The notes below the pieces were generated by a model, which ran no database searches, was not told the DNA's origin, and was given only the letters and a program-made list of their open reading frames with translations. From contig NZ_NDHW01000064.1 of NCBI RefSeq assembly GCF_002251945.1, forward strand, positions 20,055 to 84,054: a DNA stretch of 64,000 bases, written 5' to 3'. Positions 1 to 8,057 of this stretch are shown one piece after another; the first letter of the stretch is position 1; every line of letters begins with the position of its first letter. The DNA is from Pseudanabaena sp. SR411 (GTDB lineage: Bacteria > Cyanobacteriota > Cyanobacteriia > Pseudanabaenales > Pseudanabaenaceae). A program made the translations under genes and the position numbers.

Positions 1-13
1 TCCTATCGAAGCC

Positions 14-229
14 ATGAAAGGGCTTTGGCAACTCTCAAACAAAAAGAAATATCCAAAATATCTATTTTTCACGCTTTGCTTTAATTTGATTGTTGCTCCC
101 GTTGTCTATGCCGCCAATGCTGATAGCTTTACTCGCACTCAGGCGTACGCATTAGGGCTTTTAGGAATTGCTACTGTCTGCTTCTCAATCTATCTTTTTG
201 TCGTCATGTTTCAACCAGAGAAGTTTTAA
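14..229 (+). CDS. kdpF: KdpF-like subunit of the potassium-transporting ATPase
   Basis: A 71-residue protein with two hydrophobic segments (about residues 17-34 and 43-66) ending in YLFVVMFQPEKF, which is the typical end of KdpF-type peptides in cyanobacteria. KdpF is a small membrane peptide that stabilises the KdpABC high-affinity potassium pump. The cyanobacterial form carries an extra N-terminal membrane helix. It lies 40 bp upstream of kdpC in the same direction, as expected for a kdpA-B-F-C operon whose first genes lie left of the window. The start is the first ATG. An earlier start outside the window cannot be excluded. Confidence 0.75.
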   Translation: MKGLWQLSNKKKYPKYLFFTLCFNLIVAPVVYAANADSFTRTQAYALGLLGIATVCFSIYLFVVMFQPEKF

Positions 230-269
230 ATTAATTACGAATTGCGAATTACTCCAAATCTATAAATCT

Positions 270-869
270 ATGAACGAAATTATTAAAGCTATTCGCGCTA
301 CTATTGTTCTTTGGGTTCTTGTTGCTGTCATCTATCCCTTTGGAATGTTAGCGATCGCACAATTACCATTTCTCTCCAATCAAGCCAATGGCAGCCTGAT
401 TCGTAACCCTCAAGGACAAGTAGTTGGATCATCTCTCATTGGTCAACCATTTACTAGCGATCGCTATTTCAACAGTCGTCCCAGCACCACTAACTACAGC
501 ACTGCCGATCCCAAAAATGATAGTGCAAATATCCTCAAAACAGGCGTTTCAGGTGCAAGCAATCTCGCACCGAGTAATCCTGACTTGCTTAAAAGAATTA
601 ATCCTGCGATCGCCAAACTCCAACAATCAGGAGTCTCGCCAACTGCTGATTTAGTCTATACTTCTGGCTCTAGTCTTGATCCGCATATCACTCCAGAATC
701 TGCAAAAGCTCAAATTGCCAGAATTGCTCAAATCCGCAAAGTGGAACCTAGTCAACTAGAAATATTAATTCAACAAAATAGCGATCGCCGTTTTCTCGGT
801 ATCTTTGGCGAGGATGGCGTAAATGTCTTGAAGTTAAATTTAGCGATCGATGCGATATCAAAAGCTTAA
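270..869 (+). CDS. kdpC: Potassium-transporting ATPase subunit C
   Basis: A 199-residue KdpC, the single-span subunit that helps KdpA and KdpB bind potassium and ATP. It has one N-terminal membrane helix (about residues 10-32), then the KdpC signatures GSLIGQPF, YFNSRPS and NLAPSNPDL, and a C-terminal FGEDGVNVLKLNLAI. The ORF is open from 168, but homology begins at the ATG at 270, after the kdpF stop, so that start is preferred. The gene is followed at once by a 52-bp perfect palindrome. The operon continues 81 bp later with a gene not usually found in kdp clusters, then kdpD. Confidence 0.93.
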   Translation: MNEIIKAIRATIVLWVLVAVIYPFGMLAIAQLPFLSNQANGSLIRNPQGQVVGSSLIGQPFTSDRYFNSRPSTTNYSTADPKNDSANILKTGVSGASNLAPSNPDLLKRINPAIAKLQQSGVSPTADLVYTSGSSLDPHITPESAKAQIARIAQIRKVEPSQLEILIQQNSDRRFLGIFGEDGVNVLKLNLAIDAISKA

Positions 870-919
870 AATAAGAAATGTAGGGGCAATTCATGAATTG
901 CCCCTACATTTCTTATTTT
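868..919. repeat. 52-bp perfect palindrome after kdpC
   Basis: Every base pairs with its partner around the centre at 893/894. The core CAATTCATGAATTG recurs in the palindrome at 8748-8773, so this is one copy of a dispersed hairpin family. It overlaps the last bases of kdpC and could attenuate read-through into the downstream genes. Confidence 0.9.
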
Positions 920-950
920 GTGTAAGTCCTAAAATATCTAAGGTTAAAAT

Positions 951-1583
951 ATGCCATATAACAATTACAAAAAGATTGATCAAGTTCTAGGCGAGTTTGA
1001 AGTCACCTATGCCGAGCAGAACTTTATCCAAATCTTTGAAGTAGAAGTGCCTACATACTTTGAATCTGAAATTGAATTGACCCTTAGAGAAGGTGTATAT
1101 AAAAACTCAGAATATGCACTGTGCGAAACCTTGATTTATCCTACCCTCAGAGAAGTATGGAAACTCTATAAAAACGACCTACTACTATGGAGTCATCAGC
1201 CTCTAAATTATGATGAGAATCTATGTGGCATTCCAGACTATATGGTGGCTAAGCGATCGCCTATGGGCAAAATCTTTCTCGAAAATCCCTTCTTGATTAT
1301 CGTGGAAGCCAAAAAGGATAATTTTGAAGAAGGTTGGGCGCAATGTATTGCGGAAATGATCGCCGCTCAGACAATCAATCAAAAGCACAATTCAGCATCT
1401 ACACCGATTTTTGGTATTGTATCTACTGGTGTAATTTGGGAATTTGCTATTCTTGATGAAAATCTGGGTAAGAAACATTTTACGAAAGAGATTCTCATTT
1501 ATACAATCCAAAATCTTAAGTTATTATTCGCAGCACTGAAGTACATTTTTGAACAGTCCAAATTACAGTTGCTGAACGTCTAA
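951..1583 (+). CDS. PD-(D/E)XK-like protein inside the kdp cluster
   Basis: A 210-residue soluble protein of no named function. It has a layout resembling the PD-(D/E)XK nuclease fold: an Asp in GIPDYMV (D96), then LIIVEAKKD with E119-x-K121, then a Gln in WAQCIAEM (Q131), the order seen in many restriction-type and type I HsdR N-terminal domains. Such stand-alone proteins are common in cyanobacteria and usually unstudied. It starts 31 bp after the palindrome that follows kdpC and ends 6 bp before kdpD, so it is probably co-transcribed with kdpD. Nuclease activity is inference only. A non-catalytic DNA- or nucleotide-binding role is equally possible. Confidence 0.7.
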   Translation: MPYNNYKKIDQVLGEFEVTYAEQNFIQIFEVEVPTYFESEIELTLREGVYKNSEYALCETLIYPTLREVWKLYKNDLLLWSHQPLNYDENLCGIPDYMVAKRSPMGKIFLENPFLIIVEAKKDNFEEGWAQCIAEMIAAQTINQKHNSASTPIFGIVSTGVIWEFAILDENLGKKHFTKEILIYTIQNLKLLFAALKYIFEQSKLQLLNV

Positions 1584-1589
1584 GTCATT

Positions 1590-2693
1590 ATGATTAAAGC
1601 TCATCGACGTGGCAAGCATAAAATTTTTATCGGCATGAGTCCTGGAGTAGGTAAAACCTATCGAATGCTAGAGGAAGGACATCGATTGCGGTCTGAAGGA
1701 ATAGATGTGGTTATTGGGCTTTTGGAAACTCATAACCGAGAAGAAACTGCGAAAAAAGCAAAAGGGCTAGAACTCATTCCCCGCCAACAGATTAATTGGG
1801 AATCGGTCATCCTTACAGAAATGGATACGGAGGCGATTCTCAAACGCCAACCACAACTAGCTCTAGTAGACGAATTAGCGCATACTAACGTCCCCAATGC
1901 CGAACGAGAAAAGCGCTATCAAGATGTAGAAATTCTGCTAGAAGCAGGGATTGACGTTTACTCTACTGTGAATATTCAACATATCGAGAGCCTGAATGAT
2001 ACTGTGGCAAAGATTACAGGCATAATTGTGCGCGAACGCATTCCCGATCGCATTTTAGAAGATGCCGATGAAGTTGTCGTCGTTGACGTTACGCCTGAAA
2101 CTCTTCAGGAACGCCTACGTGATGGCAAAATCTATGCCCCTGAAAAAGTTGATCAATCTCTAAATAATTTCTTTCAACGTCGTAATTTGATTGCCTTGCG
2201 CGAGTTAGCCCTGCGGGAAATTGCTGACAACATTGAAGATAATTTAGAAGCTCATGATCAATCAGTTTCTACAACCAATCTTGTTTGTAATATTCACGAA
2301 AGGATTTTAGTCTGCGTTTCCACCTATCCTAATTCGCTTCAGTTGTTACGAAGAGGCGCAAGGCTAGCTAACTATATGCACGCGCAACTTTATGTGCTAT
2401 TTATCGATGCTCCTGATCGCTTTTTGACTAAAGCTGAAAGCTTGCATGTTGAGACCTGCGAGCGTCTATGTAAAGAATTTGAGGGGACTTTTATTCGTGT
2501 AAGCAATAGTAATGTTTTAAAGGCGATCGTCGATACAGCTAAAAGCTATCGGATTACGCAAATTGTGATGGGCGAAAGCCAAAAATCACGTTGGCAGATT
2601 TTATTTAAGGGATCTCTCACTCAAAGAATCTTGCGCTTACTCAAGAATGTAGATATTCATATTATCTCGACGAGTAAGACTCAAGATGTGTAG
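1590..2693 (+). CDS. kdpD: KdpD, sensor domain only (no histidine kinase)
   Basis: A 367-residue protein matching the N-terminal half of KdpD. The KdpD domain (about 8-215) carries the P-loop GMSPGVGKT and the motifs GLLETHNREET and VDELAHTN. A universal-stress-protein-like domain (about 243-360) follows. The four membrane helices, GAF domain and histidine kinase core of the E. coli protein (about 890 residues) are absent. Such short KdpD proteins are the normal form in cyanobacteria, so this is not read as a broken gene. It probably senses potassium status (c-di-AMP or ATP binding by the USP region is known in other bacteria) and acts through an unidentified kinase. No kdpE is in the window. 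Confidence 0.88.
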   Translation: MIKAHRRGKHKIFIGMSPGVGKTYRMLEEGHRLRSEGIDVVIGLLETHNREETAKKAKGLELIPRQQINWESVILTEMDTEAILKRQPQLALVDELAHTNVPNAEREKRYQDVEILLEAGIDVYSTVNIQHIESLNDTVAKITGIIVRERIPDRILEDADEVVVVDVTPETLQERLRDGKIYAPEKVDQSLNNFFQRRNLIALRELALREIADNIEDNLEAHDQSVSTTNLVCNIHERILVCVSTYPNSLQLLRRGARLANYMHAQLYVLFIDAPDRFLTKAESLHVETCERLCKEFEGTFIRVSNSNVLKAIVDTAKSYRITQIVMGESQKSRWQILFKGSLTQRILRLLKNVDIHIISTSKTQDV

Positions 2694-2733
2694 TTTAGAA
2701 ACCATTTACAGCAATTATCAAGCAAACGAATCA

Positions 2734-2784
2734 CAAGAAAAATTTTAAAAGCGTTGCAAGGCAACGCTTTTAAAATTTTTCTTG
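2734..2784. repeat. Hairpin, 24-bp perfect arms, loop AAG
   Basis: Perfect stem CAAGAAAAATTTTAAAAGCG.. with a 3-base loop, followed by GAGCGCAAAGCGCTGC. The same two-part layout recurs at 59458-59533 and, reversed, at 16503-16581, with different arm bases. It may also terminate kdpD. Confidence 0.9.
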
Positions 2785-2845
2785 GTTTGGGGGTGAGCGC
2801 AAAGCGCTGCAAAATAGACTACGGTTGGGAAATTGGATAGTAATT

Positions 2846-2898
2846 ACCCAAACCTGTAAAGTTGCGCCCCGCAAGAGCGCAACTTTACAGGTTTGGGT
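2846..2898. repeat. Hairpin, 22-bp arms, with a copy at 48286-48334
   Basis: Arms of 22 bp around a 9-base loop. The right side continues TTTGTAATTAATTATGCC, which is also found right of the hairpin at 48286-48334, so these two are one family. The rest of 2900-3046 is AT-rich and holds no gene that I can support. It probably carries the ycf37 promoter. Confidence 0.88.
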
Positions 2899-3046
2899 TT
2901 GTAATTAATTATGCCCATCTACTTATTCGTGAAAAAATATTTCAGATTTTTGTTAAAAATTGCTTTTTAAAATGCCTAAACAAATTGCTAGAGTGCAATG
3001 ATAGGAAAACCGTGTTAATAAAATTGATTGAAATTAGTAAATATTT

Positions 3047-3565
3047 ATGGATAGTACATTAGCGATCGCATACCTTGGGGCCTTAGTTGTGCTGCTAGCT
3101 GGGGTTAGCTGGTTAGTTATCCGCCAGATTTTGAAAGCCCGTAGTTTAGAAAATGTAATTTCTGACCTTCAGCCTAAGCTGCAAAAGGAAAAAGGTACAC
3201 CCGAAGACTATTACCAACTTGGTAGTGTCTATTTGCGAAAAAAACTCTATGCTCAAGCCATTGTCCTATTTAATAAGGCTCTGAAAGAAGGTGGTGAGAA
3301 CGTTCCTGAAGTTTACAATGCGTTAGGATTTTCCTATTTCTCCCAAGAACAGTACGATCTAGCGATTAAAAATTACAAAGAGGCGATCGCCTTGCAAGAT
3401 GGCTATGTGACTGCTATTAATAATCTCGGTCATGCCTATGAAAAGAAAAAGTTGCTACCTCAAGCGATCGAAATGTATGAGCAAGTGCTGAAACTAGATG
3501 ACAAAAATGAAACAGCCAATCGCCGCTTAACTTCTTTACGTAAGCAAGTTGTACCAGCATCATAA
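3047..3565 (+). CDS. ycf37: Ycf37-like Photosystem I assembly protein (TPR)
   Basis: A 172-residue protein with one N-terminal membrane helix (about 5-27), a short linker, KLQKEKGTPEDYYQLG, and three TPR repeats (about 54-160) with typical A-x3-Y/F spacing. This length and layout match Ycf37, a thylakoid-anchored factor that promotes Photosystem I assembly or stability in cyanobacteria. A generic TPR membrane protein is the alternative. It stands alone and converges on mnmA, with a shared hairpin terminator 6 bp after the stop. Confidence 0.72.
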   Translation: MDSTLAIAYLGALVVLLAGVSWLVIRQILKARSLENVISDLQPKLQKEKGTPEDYYQLGSVYLRKKLYAQAIVLFNKALKEGGENVPEVYNALGFSYFSQEQYDLAIKNYKEAIALQDGYVTAINNLGHAYEKKKLLPQAIEMYEQVLKLDDKNETANRRLTSLRKQVVPAS

Positions 3566-3570
3566 AAAAA

Positions 3571-3587
3571 GGGACGCTTAGCGTCCC
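3571..3587. terminator. Bidirectional terminator between ycf37 and mnmA
   Basis: Stem GGGACGCT / AGCGTCCC with a run of A on the left and a run of T on the right (3588-3593), so it can work as an intrinsic terminator for both convergent genes. Confidence 0.88.
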
Positions 3588-3591
3588 TTTT

Positions 3592-4695
3592 TTATTGCTT
3601 AGATTCGATCAAACCGCCACCTAGCAACAAATCATCACGATAAAATACCGCCGCTTGCCCAGGGGCAATACTAAATTGGGGTTCGTCAAAGACTATCCTT
3701 GCCCGATCGCCTTCGAGAGGAATCACCGTTGCCGAGGCTGGAATCGTCCGATAACGCACTTGGACTTCTGCATGAAAAGGAACATCGGTAGGTGCGATCG
3801 ATACCCAGTTCACTTGATGGATAGTGCATTCTTTGTCATGGGCTTCTGAGCGATCGCCTACGACTACTTCATTTTTGATCGGGTCGAGGGCAATCACATA
3901 CAAAGGATTTGCCGCCGCTACCCCTAGCCCTTTGCGTTGACCGATGGTGTAGTGATAAGTCCCATCATGTTCACCCAAAACATTGCCATTAGTATCCACA
4001 ATCTTGCCTTGGACAGGTGTGAGATATTTATCGAGAAATGCTTTCATGGAGCCATTGGCTTCGACTAGGCATAAGTCCATGCTTTCAGGCTTTTCGGCAG
4101 TGGCTAAGCCAAACTCAGCAGCAATTTTGCGGGTTTCGACTTTGGTGGTGTCGCCCAAAGGGAAAATACAGCAGCTTAGTTCTTCTTGCCCGACTTCATA
4201 GAGAAAATAGGACTGATCCTTAGTATTATCAACAGCGCGGCGCAATTCATAACGACCCGATTCAGGATTAAAACTGAGCTTGGCATAATGCCCCGTTGCA
4301 ATTTTATTAATCCCTAACTTTTCACGAGCATAGGTCATCATGGGCGTAAACTTTACCGCTTTGTTGCAACGAGAACAGGGCGAAGGTGTGGAACCTGCTG
4401 CATAGCCTGTAACTAGATAATTAATAATGTTTTGTTCAAAGACATCACGGCTATCCACAATTTCGTGGTGAATCCCTAATTCTTCGCATAGTCTGGCGGC
4501 ATCGACCATTCCCTCAGAGCAGCATTGTCCTTTGCCACGCATTAACCACAATGTCAAACCTGTTACATCGTATCCTGCACGATGCAATAGGGCAGCCGCA
4601 ACGGAGCTATCAACTCCGCCCGATAAACCGACTACGACCTTTTCTGCTTTTTTTTCTATGCTTTCTGCGTTTGACATTTGCTGCAATCGAACCAT
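3592..4695 (-). CDS. mnmA: tRNA-specific 2-thiouridylase MnmA
   Basis: A 367-residue enzyme that transfers sulfur to C2 of the wobble uridine (U34) of tRNA-Lys, -Glu and -Gln. It has the PP-loop SGGVDSS (residues 25-31) for adenylation of the uridine, the first catalytic Cys in TPSPCSRC (C107) and the second in MDLCLVE (C209), and the C-terminal IGQRKGLG and PGQAAVFY motifs. The start could instead be M7, giving a more usual N-terminus just before the PP-loop. It is a single-gene unit that shares the terminator at 3571-3587 with ycf37. Confidence 0.95.
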   Translation of the reverse strand: MVRLQQMSNAESIEKKAEKVVVGLSGGVDSSVAAALLHRAGYDVTGLTLWLMRGKGQCCSEGMVDAARLCEELGIHHEIVDSRDVFEQNIINYLVTGYAAGSTPSPCSRCNKAVKFTPMMTYAREKLGINKIATGHYAKLSFNPESGRYELRRAVDNTKDQSYFLYEVGQEELSCCIFPLGDTTKVETRKIAAEFGLATAEKPESMDLCLVEANGSMKAFLDKYLTPVQGKIVDTNGNVLGEHDGTYHYTIGQRKGLGVAAANPLYVIALDPIKNEVVVGDRSEAHDKECTIHQVNWVSIAPTDVPFHAEVQVRYRTIPASATVIPLEGDRARIVFDEPQFSIAPGQAAVFYRDDLLLGGGLIESKQ

Positions 4696-4874
4696 TCAAC
4701 CTAAATTGTAACCCACATCTCGCTGTCAAAAGAAGGAAAAAACAATTAGGAATCAGGGAGAGGGAAAAGATAATAGCGACGGCAAGCAGAGGAAAAATTG
4801 GGAAGGGAGCAAGTACCTGTGCAGATTCACGAAAGTATGCCAACACTTTTGTTTTGTGGATTAAAAACACCCCC

Positions 4875-4919
4875 AATACCAAAACTAAAAATCGCTCCGC
4901 GATTTTTAGTTTTGGTATT
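4875..4919. repeat. Hairpin, 21-bp perfect arms, loop TCC
   Basis: Perfect stem beginning AATACCAAAACTAAAAATCG. The outer TACCAAAA..TTTTGGTA ends recur at 13140-13175, 25921-25957 and 38394-38430. To its left, ATTCACGAAAGTATGCCAAC is a degraded relative of the TACCAATTCACAAAAGTG arm seen elsewhere. Confidence 0.88.
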
Positions 4920-5031
4920 ACTTACACAGAGATTAAAGAGGCGATCGTGCTAAGTATGTTGCGTTTAAAGGCGATCGCAATATCAAAAGTTACCCCTAAC
5001 AAGTTTACAAATACAAATTTACAAATAGTTT

Positions 5032-6294
5032 ATGCTCGATAACAATCAGTCAAATGTAACTGTATTGGGAATACCTTCTGAAACAGGACGATGGCTACTG
5101 ATTCCATTAGGGATGCTCGTTCTACTCTGTTTGGGGAATATATATACTTGGAGTGTATTTAGAAAACCATTGGAAGCAGAATTGGGAATTACCGCCACTC
5201 AAAGCCTATTGCCTTACACCGTGGCGCTAGTTTTTTATGCTCTCCTGATGCCGATCGCAGGTTTTTATATTCCCCGTCTTGGGATGCGCCCGATCGCCGC
5301 AATCGGCGGGATTATTGTTGGTCTGGGATATATTCTCTCTAGCTTTGTCAGTGATATTGGGATGATGATCCTCACCTATGGCGTATTTGCGGGGGGAGGA
5401 GTGGGGATCGCCTATGGTGTGCCGATGGCAGTGGTAGCAAAATGGTTCCCTGACAAACGTGGCTTAGCGGTCGGTTTGACAATTATCGGTTTTGGACTTT
5501 CTCCATTAATCACAGCTCCCTTAGCAAATCAATTAATTACTTTGTATGGTATCAAGCCAACATTGCGGATTTTGGGAATTGCTTTTATGGTAATTATTTT
5601 GGCGATCGCTACGATGCTCAAACCACCACCCAAGGACTGGCATCCTCGTCAAGCTTCAACCAGTTCCGCCTCTGCTCAAGCAATCAATTATCCCGCGCAA
5701 ATTTTAAAAAATCGCTCATTTTATGGATTGTGGATTTGCTATGCGATCGCCAGTTTGGTGGGCTTGAGTGCGATCGGGATTTCCAGTTCTGTCGGGGAAG
5801 AGGTGATTCAAATTAATCCTGCTTTAGCCGCTAGCAGTGTTTCTCTATTTGCGCTATTCAATGGTCTTAGTCGCCCTCTATTTGGCTGGCTTTGCGATCG
5901 CATTAAACCGCATTATGTAGCGATCGCTTCCTATACCTTGATTTTGATTGCTTCATTGATGATGATCGGCACTCAAAAGGGACAGGTCGCCACTTACCTG
6001 ATCGCATTTTGTCTGTTTTGGTTCAATCTTGGCGGTTGGTTAGCCATGGCTCCCACAATTACTTTGCAATTTTTCAATCCCAGTCAATATGCTCAAAATT
6101 ACGGGCTGGTGTTTACAGCCTATGGGGTTGGCGCTCTGATCGGCACTTTGATCGCTGGACAAATTCGTGATTTGTTTGGCAATTACACCTATGTTTTTTA
6201 TCCCATGGCGGTACTGGCGATTATTGGTATTCTTGTAGCAAATTTGATGCTCAAGCGATCGCCCCACCAGCTTGTTCCCAACTTGAAAGACTAG
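5032..6294 (+). CDS. MFS transporter of the oxalate/formate antiporter (OFA) type
   Basis: A 420-residue integral membrane protein with about 12 hydrophobic segments. It has the first-helix GNIYTWSVFRKPLE signature typical of OFA-family major facilitator carriers, the inter-helix motif GFYIPRLGMRP, and WFPDKRGLAVGLTIIGFG in the first half. GLSRPLFGWLCDRI marks the start of the second half. OFA members exchange small carboxylates (oxalate, formate, pyruvate), but the substrate cannot be read from sequence. It appears monocistronic. About 250 bp of junk-like sequence separates it from the higBA remnant. Confidence 0.88.
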   Translation: MLDNNQSNVTVLGIPSETGRWLLIPLGMLVLLCLGNIYTWSVFRKPLEAELGITATQSLLPYTVALVFYALLMPIAGFYIPRLGMRPIAAIGGIIVGLGYILSSFVSDIGMMILTYGVFAGGGVGIAYGVPMAVVAKWFPDKRGLAVGLTIIGFGLSPLITAPLANQLITLYGIKPTLRILGIAFMVIILAIATMLKPPPKDWHPRQASTSSASAQAINYPAQILKNRSFYGLWICYAIASLVGLSAIGISSSVGEEVIQINPALAASSVSLFALFNGLSRPLFGWLCDRIKPHYVAIASYTLILIASLMMIGTQKGQVATYLIAFCLFWFNLGGWLAMAPTITLQFFNPSQYAQNYGLVFTAYGVGALIGTLIAGQIRDLFGNYTYVFYPMAVLAIIGILVANLMLKRSPHQLVPNLKD

Positions 6295-6488
6295 GAGGAA
6301 AGGTTGTAACCCGAATTTGATATAAGGGCATCTCTAAAAATAGGTGTAGACAAGACAAGGGATTTGAGGAATTGGAATATACTTTGCACGGCTTAAGGAT
6401 GCGGATTTCGGATATAAAATTTAAAGAGAAAAGTGCAGAGGTTAGGAAACGAAGTATGCTGCAAATCGCATTTACAGAAATCAGTATT

Positions 6489-6578
6489 GATTATGAGAGA
6501 CAAGTTATCTATATCAAATATGTTCTAACTCACGCTGAGTATGGCTCAGGTAGGTGGAAAAATGACCCTTACTATTAA
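6489..6578 (+). pseudogene. higB: C-terminal remnant of a HigB-type toxin
   Basis: The last 29 residues of an ORF that starts at 6372 read YERQVIYIKYVLTHAEY then RWKNDPYY. This matches the last beta-strands of HigB/RelE-type mRNA interferases (the IYIRFIGTHAEYD region). The residues before D40 do not resemble HigB, and no full-length frame exists upstream, so about two thirds of the toxin is missing. Its end overlaps the higA start by 17 bp, as in intact higBA operons. Confidence 0.72.
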
Positions 6579-6960
6579 TCGAAAAGCTTATGGTGATTTG
6601 CTAGCCGAGATTCAGCCTCATGTGATTACCAATGACGCTGAAAATGAAATTGCATTGCAAAACATGGAAAGATTGCTAGCAATTCCCCAACCCACAGCCG
6701 AAGAAGAGAGGATTTTGCAAATCCTACTGACTTTGGTTGAAAAATATGAAGATGAGCATTATCCAATGAATGATGCTTCACCTCTTGATGTTCTCTTACA
6801 TTTAATGGAATCCAATGATTTAAAGCAAGCCGATCTAGTGAATGTGATTGGCTCAAGTGGCATTGTCTCAGAAGTGGTGAACGGCAAGCGTCAAATCAGC
6901 AAAAATCAAGCTCAAGCGCTTAGTATATTCTTTCATGTCGATCCTAAATTGTTTTTGTAG
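6562..6960 (+). CDS. higA: HigA-type antitoxin, without an intact toxin
   Basis: A 132-residue protein starting at the internal ATG at 6562 (the longer reading from 6541 overlaps toxin codons further). It has the cyanobacterial HigA layout: an acidic N-terminal half with AEEERILQILLTLVEKYE, then an XRE-type helix-turn-helix near the C-terminus with DLKQADLVNVIGSSGIVSEV and NGKRQISKNQAQALS. HigA normally neutralises HigB and represses the operon. Here the toxin upstream is reduced to its tail, so the antitoxin is an orphan. It is still open and may protect against related toxins. Confidence 0.88.
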   Translation: MTLTINRKAYGDLLAEIQPHVITNDAENEIALQNMERLLAIPQPTAEEERILQILLTLVEKYEDEHYPMNDASPLDVLLHLMESNDLKQADLVNVIGSSGIVSEVVNGKRQISKNQAQALSIFFHVDPKLFL

Positions 6961-6988
6961 CAAAATTGGTGCAAAATGCCAATTTTGC

Positions 6989-7249
6989 TTACTTATCGAG
7001 ACGGACGACATACCATTGCCATGTACCGCGATCGCCACAGTCTAGATCACAAGCAGTTTTAATCAAGCGCTGGACTTGCTCGTTAATTGTGGGGAGATTT
7101 TGTAAATCAGTGGGCAGATCTTGATGCTCGATCTCAACAAGCAGATCATGCAAAATTTGTTCTAATTCTAGCTGATTAACAAACCGCTCTTGCATATCTG
7201 GAGGCAGCACTACATAAGTGTCTTCGTAGTACATCATGCTGCTTGGCAT
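6989..7249 (-). CDS. CRR7-like protein (NDH-1 complex factor)
   Basis: An 86-residue protein with YYEDTYVVL near the start, DLPTDLQNLPTINEQVQRLI in the middle and a C-terminal WQWYVVRLDK. These features and the size match the cyanobacterial CRR7 (chlororespiratory reduction 7) family, named for a plant protein needed to accumulate the NDH-1 complex of cyclic electron flow. The role in cyanobacteria is less clear. It lies between the convergent higA and the divergent scpB, with a 94-bp shared upstream region to scpB. Confidence 0.65.
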   Translation of the reverse strand: MPSSMMYYEDTYVVLPPDMQERFVNQLELEQILHDLLVEIEHQDLPTDLQNLPTINEQVQRLIKTACDLDCGDRGTWQWYVVRLDK

Positions 7250-7343
7250 ATGGTTTCTCAGCTTGTGATTTTTTTTGTTTAAGAGTATAAAAAGAGCGTA
7301 AAAGTGGCGCTATGCACCGCCTATACTCGGTTAAAATTTTAGC

Positions 7344-7988
7344 ATGACGAATGTATTGCCTTTTGAACAACCTATCGATCCTGTAGATCCTGTAAATCCT
7401 GTAGATGCAGAAGAACTAGAGCCTGAAGAGTTTTTTGAGCTTGAAGAAAACTTTGAGGCTGAGCCACTGTCTTTATCCATGGAAGGGTTTGAGCAGCCAG
7501 AATTACCGATCGCCAATAACCTCAAGCAAAAAGTAGAGGCGGTTTTGTATCTCAAGGGACAACCGATGAACTTGGCGGCGATCGCTGAGGCTTTGGGGTG
7601 TGAGATTGAAGATGCAGAGATGGGACTGATTGACTTAATTACAGAATATGCCCATCGAGACAGCGCTTTAGAAATTGTGGAAACCGATGTGGGCTTTTCG
7701 CTAAGACTGCGATCGGAGTTTGGGGATTTAGTCCATAAATTGATCCCTGTAGATTTGGGGCGTGGTGCTTTGCGGACTTTGGCAGCGATCGCTTTGAAAA
7801 AAAATATCGTGCAGTCAGAATTGATCGAGTTACGTGGGGCTGGAGCATATCAGCACGTTCAGGAGTTAGTCGAGCAGGGATTTGTAAGAAAGAAAAGGCA
7901 AGCAGATGGAGGAAGATCGTCGGTTTTGCAAGTAACCACCAAGTTTCATCAATATTTTGAAATCGATGACTTAACTAAATTGATTTAG
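7344..7988 (+). CDS. scpB: Segregation and condensation protein B
   Basis: A 214-residue ScpB, which together with ScpA forms the kleisin regulators of SMC in chromosome segregation. The two winged-helix domains run from about residue 56 to 205: KVEAVLYLKGQPMNLAAIAE, then VDLGRGALRTLAAIAL and VQSELIELRGAGAYQHVQEL. An acidic N-terminal extension of about 50 residues precedes them. Its first part reads IDPVDPVNPVD and is encoded by three 9-bp repeats (GATCCTGTA, 7377-7403). No scpA is in the window. Confidence 0.9.
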   Translation: MTNVLPFEQPIDPVDPVNPVDAEELEPEEFFELEENFEAEPLSLSMEGFEQPELPIANNLKQKVEAVLYLKGQPMNLAAIAEALGCEIEDAEMGLIDLITEYAHRDSALEIVETDVGFSLRLRSEFGDLVHKLIPVDLGRGALRTLAAIALKKNIVQSELIELRGAGAYQHVQELVEQGFVRKKRQADGGRSSVLQVTTKFHQYFEIDDLTKLI

Positions 7989-8057
7989 TCGCATTTGATA
8001 TTCACCTCGTCATTCTCATGTAATCTTGCCATAACTTAATTTATTGCGAGAAAAATC

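Noticed and set aside
168..869. Longer kdpC start at 168
   Set aside because: The first 34 residues are out-of-frame kdpF sequence. KdpC similarity starts at 270.
1590..2693. kdpD as a truncated pseudogene
   Set aside because: Sensor-only KdpD is the regular cyanobacterial form, and the frame, P-loop and USP domain are intact.
2862..3062. 66-codon plus-strand ORF
   Set aside because: Its first third is the hairpin at 2846-2898, its codons look random, and it overlaps the ycf37 start.
4551..5042. 163-codon plus-strand ORF and a 90-codon minus-strand ORF at 4610-4882
   Set aside because: Both are shadows of the 5' part of mnmA and of a hairpin. They show no motif.
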